From Chondrilla cf. caribensis (Eukaryota; Porifera; Demospongiae; Chondrillida; Chondrillidae), in contig OZ026558.1 in the NCBI GenBank assembly GCA_964020155.1, positions 1,645,416 through 1,709,415 on the forward strand: 64,000 nt of DNA. Reading direction: 5' to 3'. Under the pieces are notes generated by a model. That model did not search any database, was not told the DNA's origin, and saw only the letters and a program-made list of their open reading frames with translations. The position numbers and the translations under genes are program-made. How positions within the stretch are numbered: position 1 is the stretch's first letter; every line of letters starts with the position of its first letter. Positions 63,441-64,000 of the stretch are shown here, in pieces.

Positions 63441-64000
63441 TTGGTGATTTTGCAGTGATAACGGAAATTTTGAGTGTCTGGATTGAATTTCATGCTATTG
63501 AAGTATTTGGTTAGTGGTCGGTTTTAGTGGAACAACACCTCACCTCAAGAATCAGCTGTGTCTGTAGTGTGGAGGTCTTCCTTGTGTGCTGGTATAGTTT
63601 TTTTCCTTGATAAGTGGTAATATTATGTGATATATTCCAGTGGATATTACCTGTCTTGAACAAGGCTATTACTGTACAGCCATCCAATTATATGTGAAGG
63701 TCATAATGAACCTTTATATCTTCTACTTGCTTAATTATACTGACAATACTAGTTCAAATGAAGTCAGAGGGGGGCTTGCTCAAGCTATGTAGGTAGTGTG
63801 TATTTTGAACATCTGTACGATGGTCCGTATTCATAAGAGATAACACTCGTGGAGGTGTGTGATCAGCATCTAGTTAACCTGCACACCCAATGACTCCCTT
63901 GTACTGGACACTGGCCATGTGTATTGACTATCAGGGGTGAACCTGGTCATTGTTGTTGACGTACATATGTAGACAGGTTTTGTGGTTCAACTCACAAGTG

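Overview
The window is animal nuclear DNA: AT-rich, intron-rich, with long (TG)n microsatellites, minisatellites, MITEs and retrotransposons. An invertebrate is most likely. A sponge or another early-branching animal would fit, but no single sequence proves it. One 200-base run of N (30548-30747) marks a scaffold gap.

The backbone is a split gene for CPSF1 (CPSF160), the large scaffold subunit of the pre-mRNA cleavage and polyadenylation specificity factor, on the + strand. Copy 1 runs from the left edge to 29672: 22 exons that join in frame, entered mid-protein and lost before the C-terminal region. Copy 2 begins after the gap (exons 31128-35932). It repeats the exons and introns of 64-4011 at high identity, then enters a very long intron that has not ended at 64000. 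The last 600 bases of the window match the part of the copy 1 intron just before its next exon. The two halves are therefore either a tandem segmental duplication or two haplotypes of one locus joined across the gap.

The intron after the exon ending in VVVLEG holds a nested antisense cluster of small secreted fibrinogen-related (FReD) genes on the minus strand. Each has a 58-nt first exon encoding a signal peptide, a short intron and one terminal exon of about 680 nt carrying the whole fibrinogen C-terminal domain. A shared promoter cassette has a TATA box and a TGACGT-like site. Copy 1 has two intact FReD genes plus fragments; copy 2 has five plus many fragments. Four further first-exon/promoter units have no second exon. 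Minisatellites with 21- and 23-bp units lie between the genes and reach about 1.5 kb. Three units also hold + strand relics of an unidentified protein with a hydrophobic segment and an acidic, tyrosine-containing repeat.

Mobile elements: a complete Ngaro-type tyrosine-recombinase retrotransposon (13821-20088) with gag-like, RT/RNase H and recombinase frames and split direct repeats A1-ORFs-B1-A2-B2; a 5'-truncated non-LTR element (56302-57340); a hAT-type MITE with an exact 8-bp target duplication (26132-26486); a three-copy family of about 450-bp MITEs with TA flanks; and several other terminal-inverted-repeat elements. I recognised no tRNA or rRNA genes and no CRISPR array.
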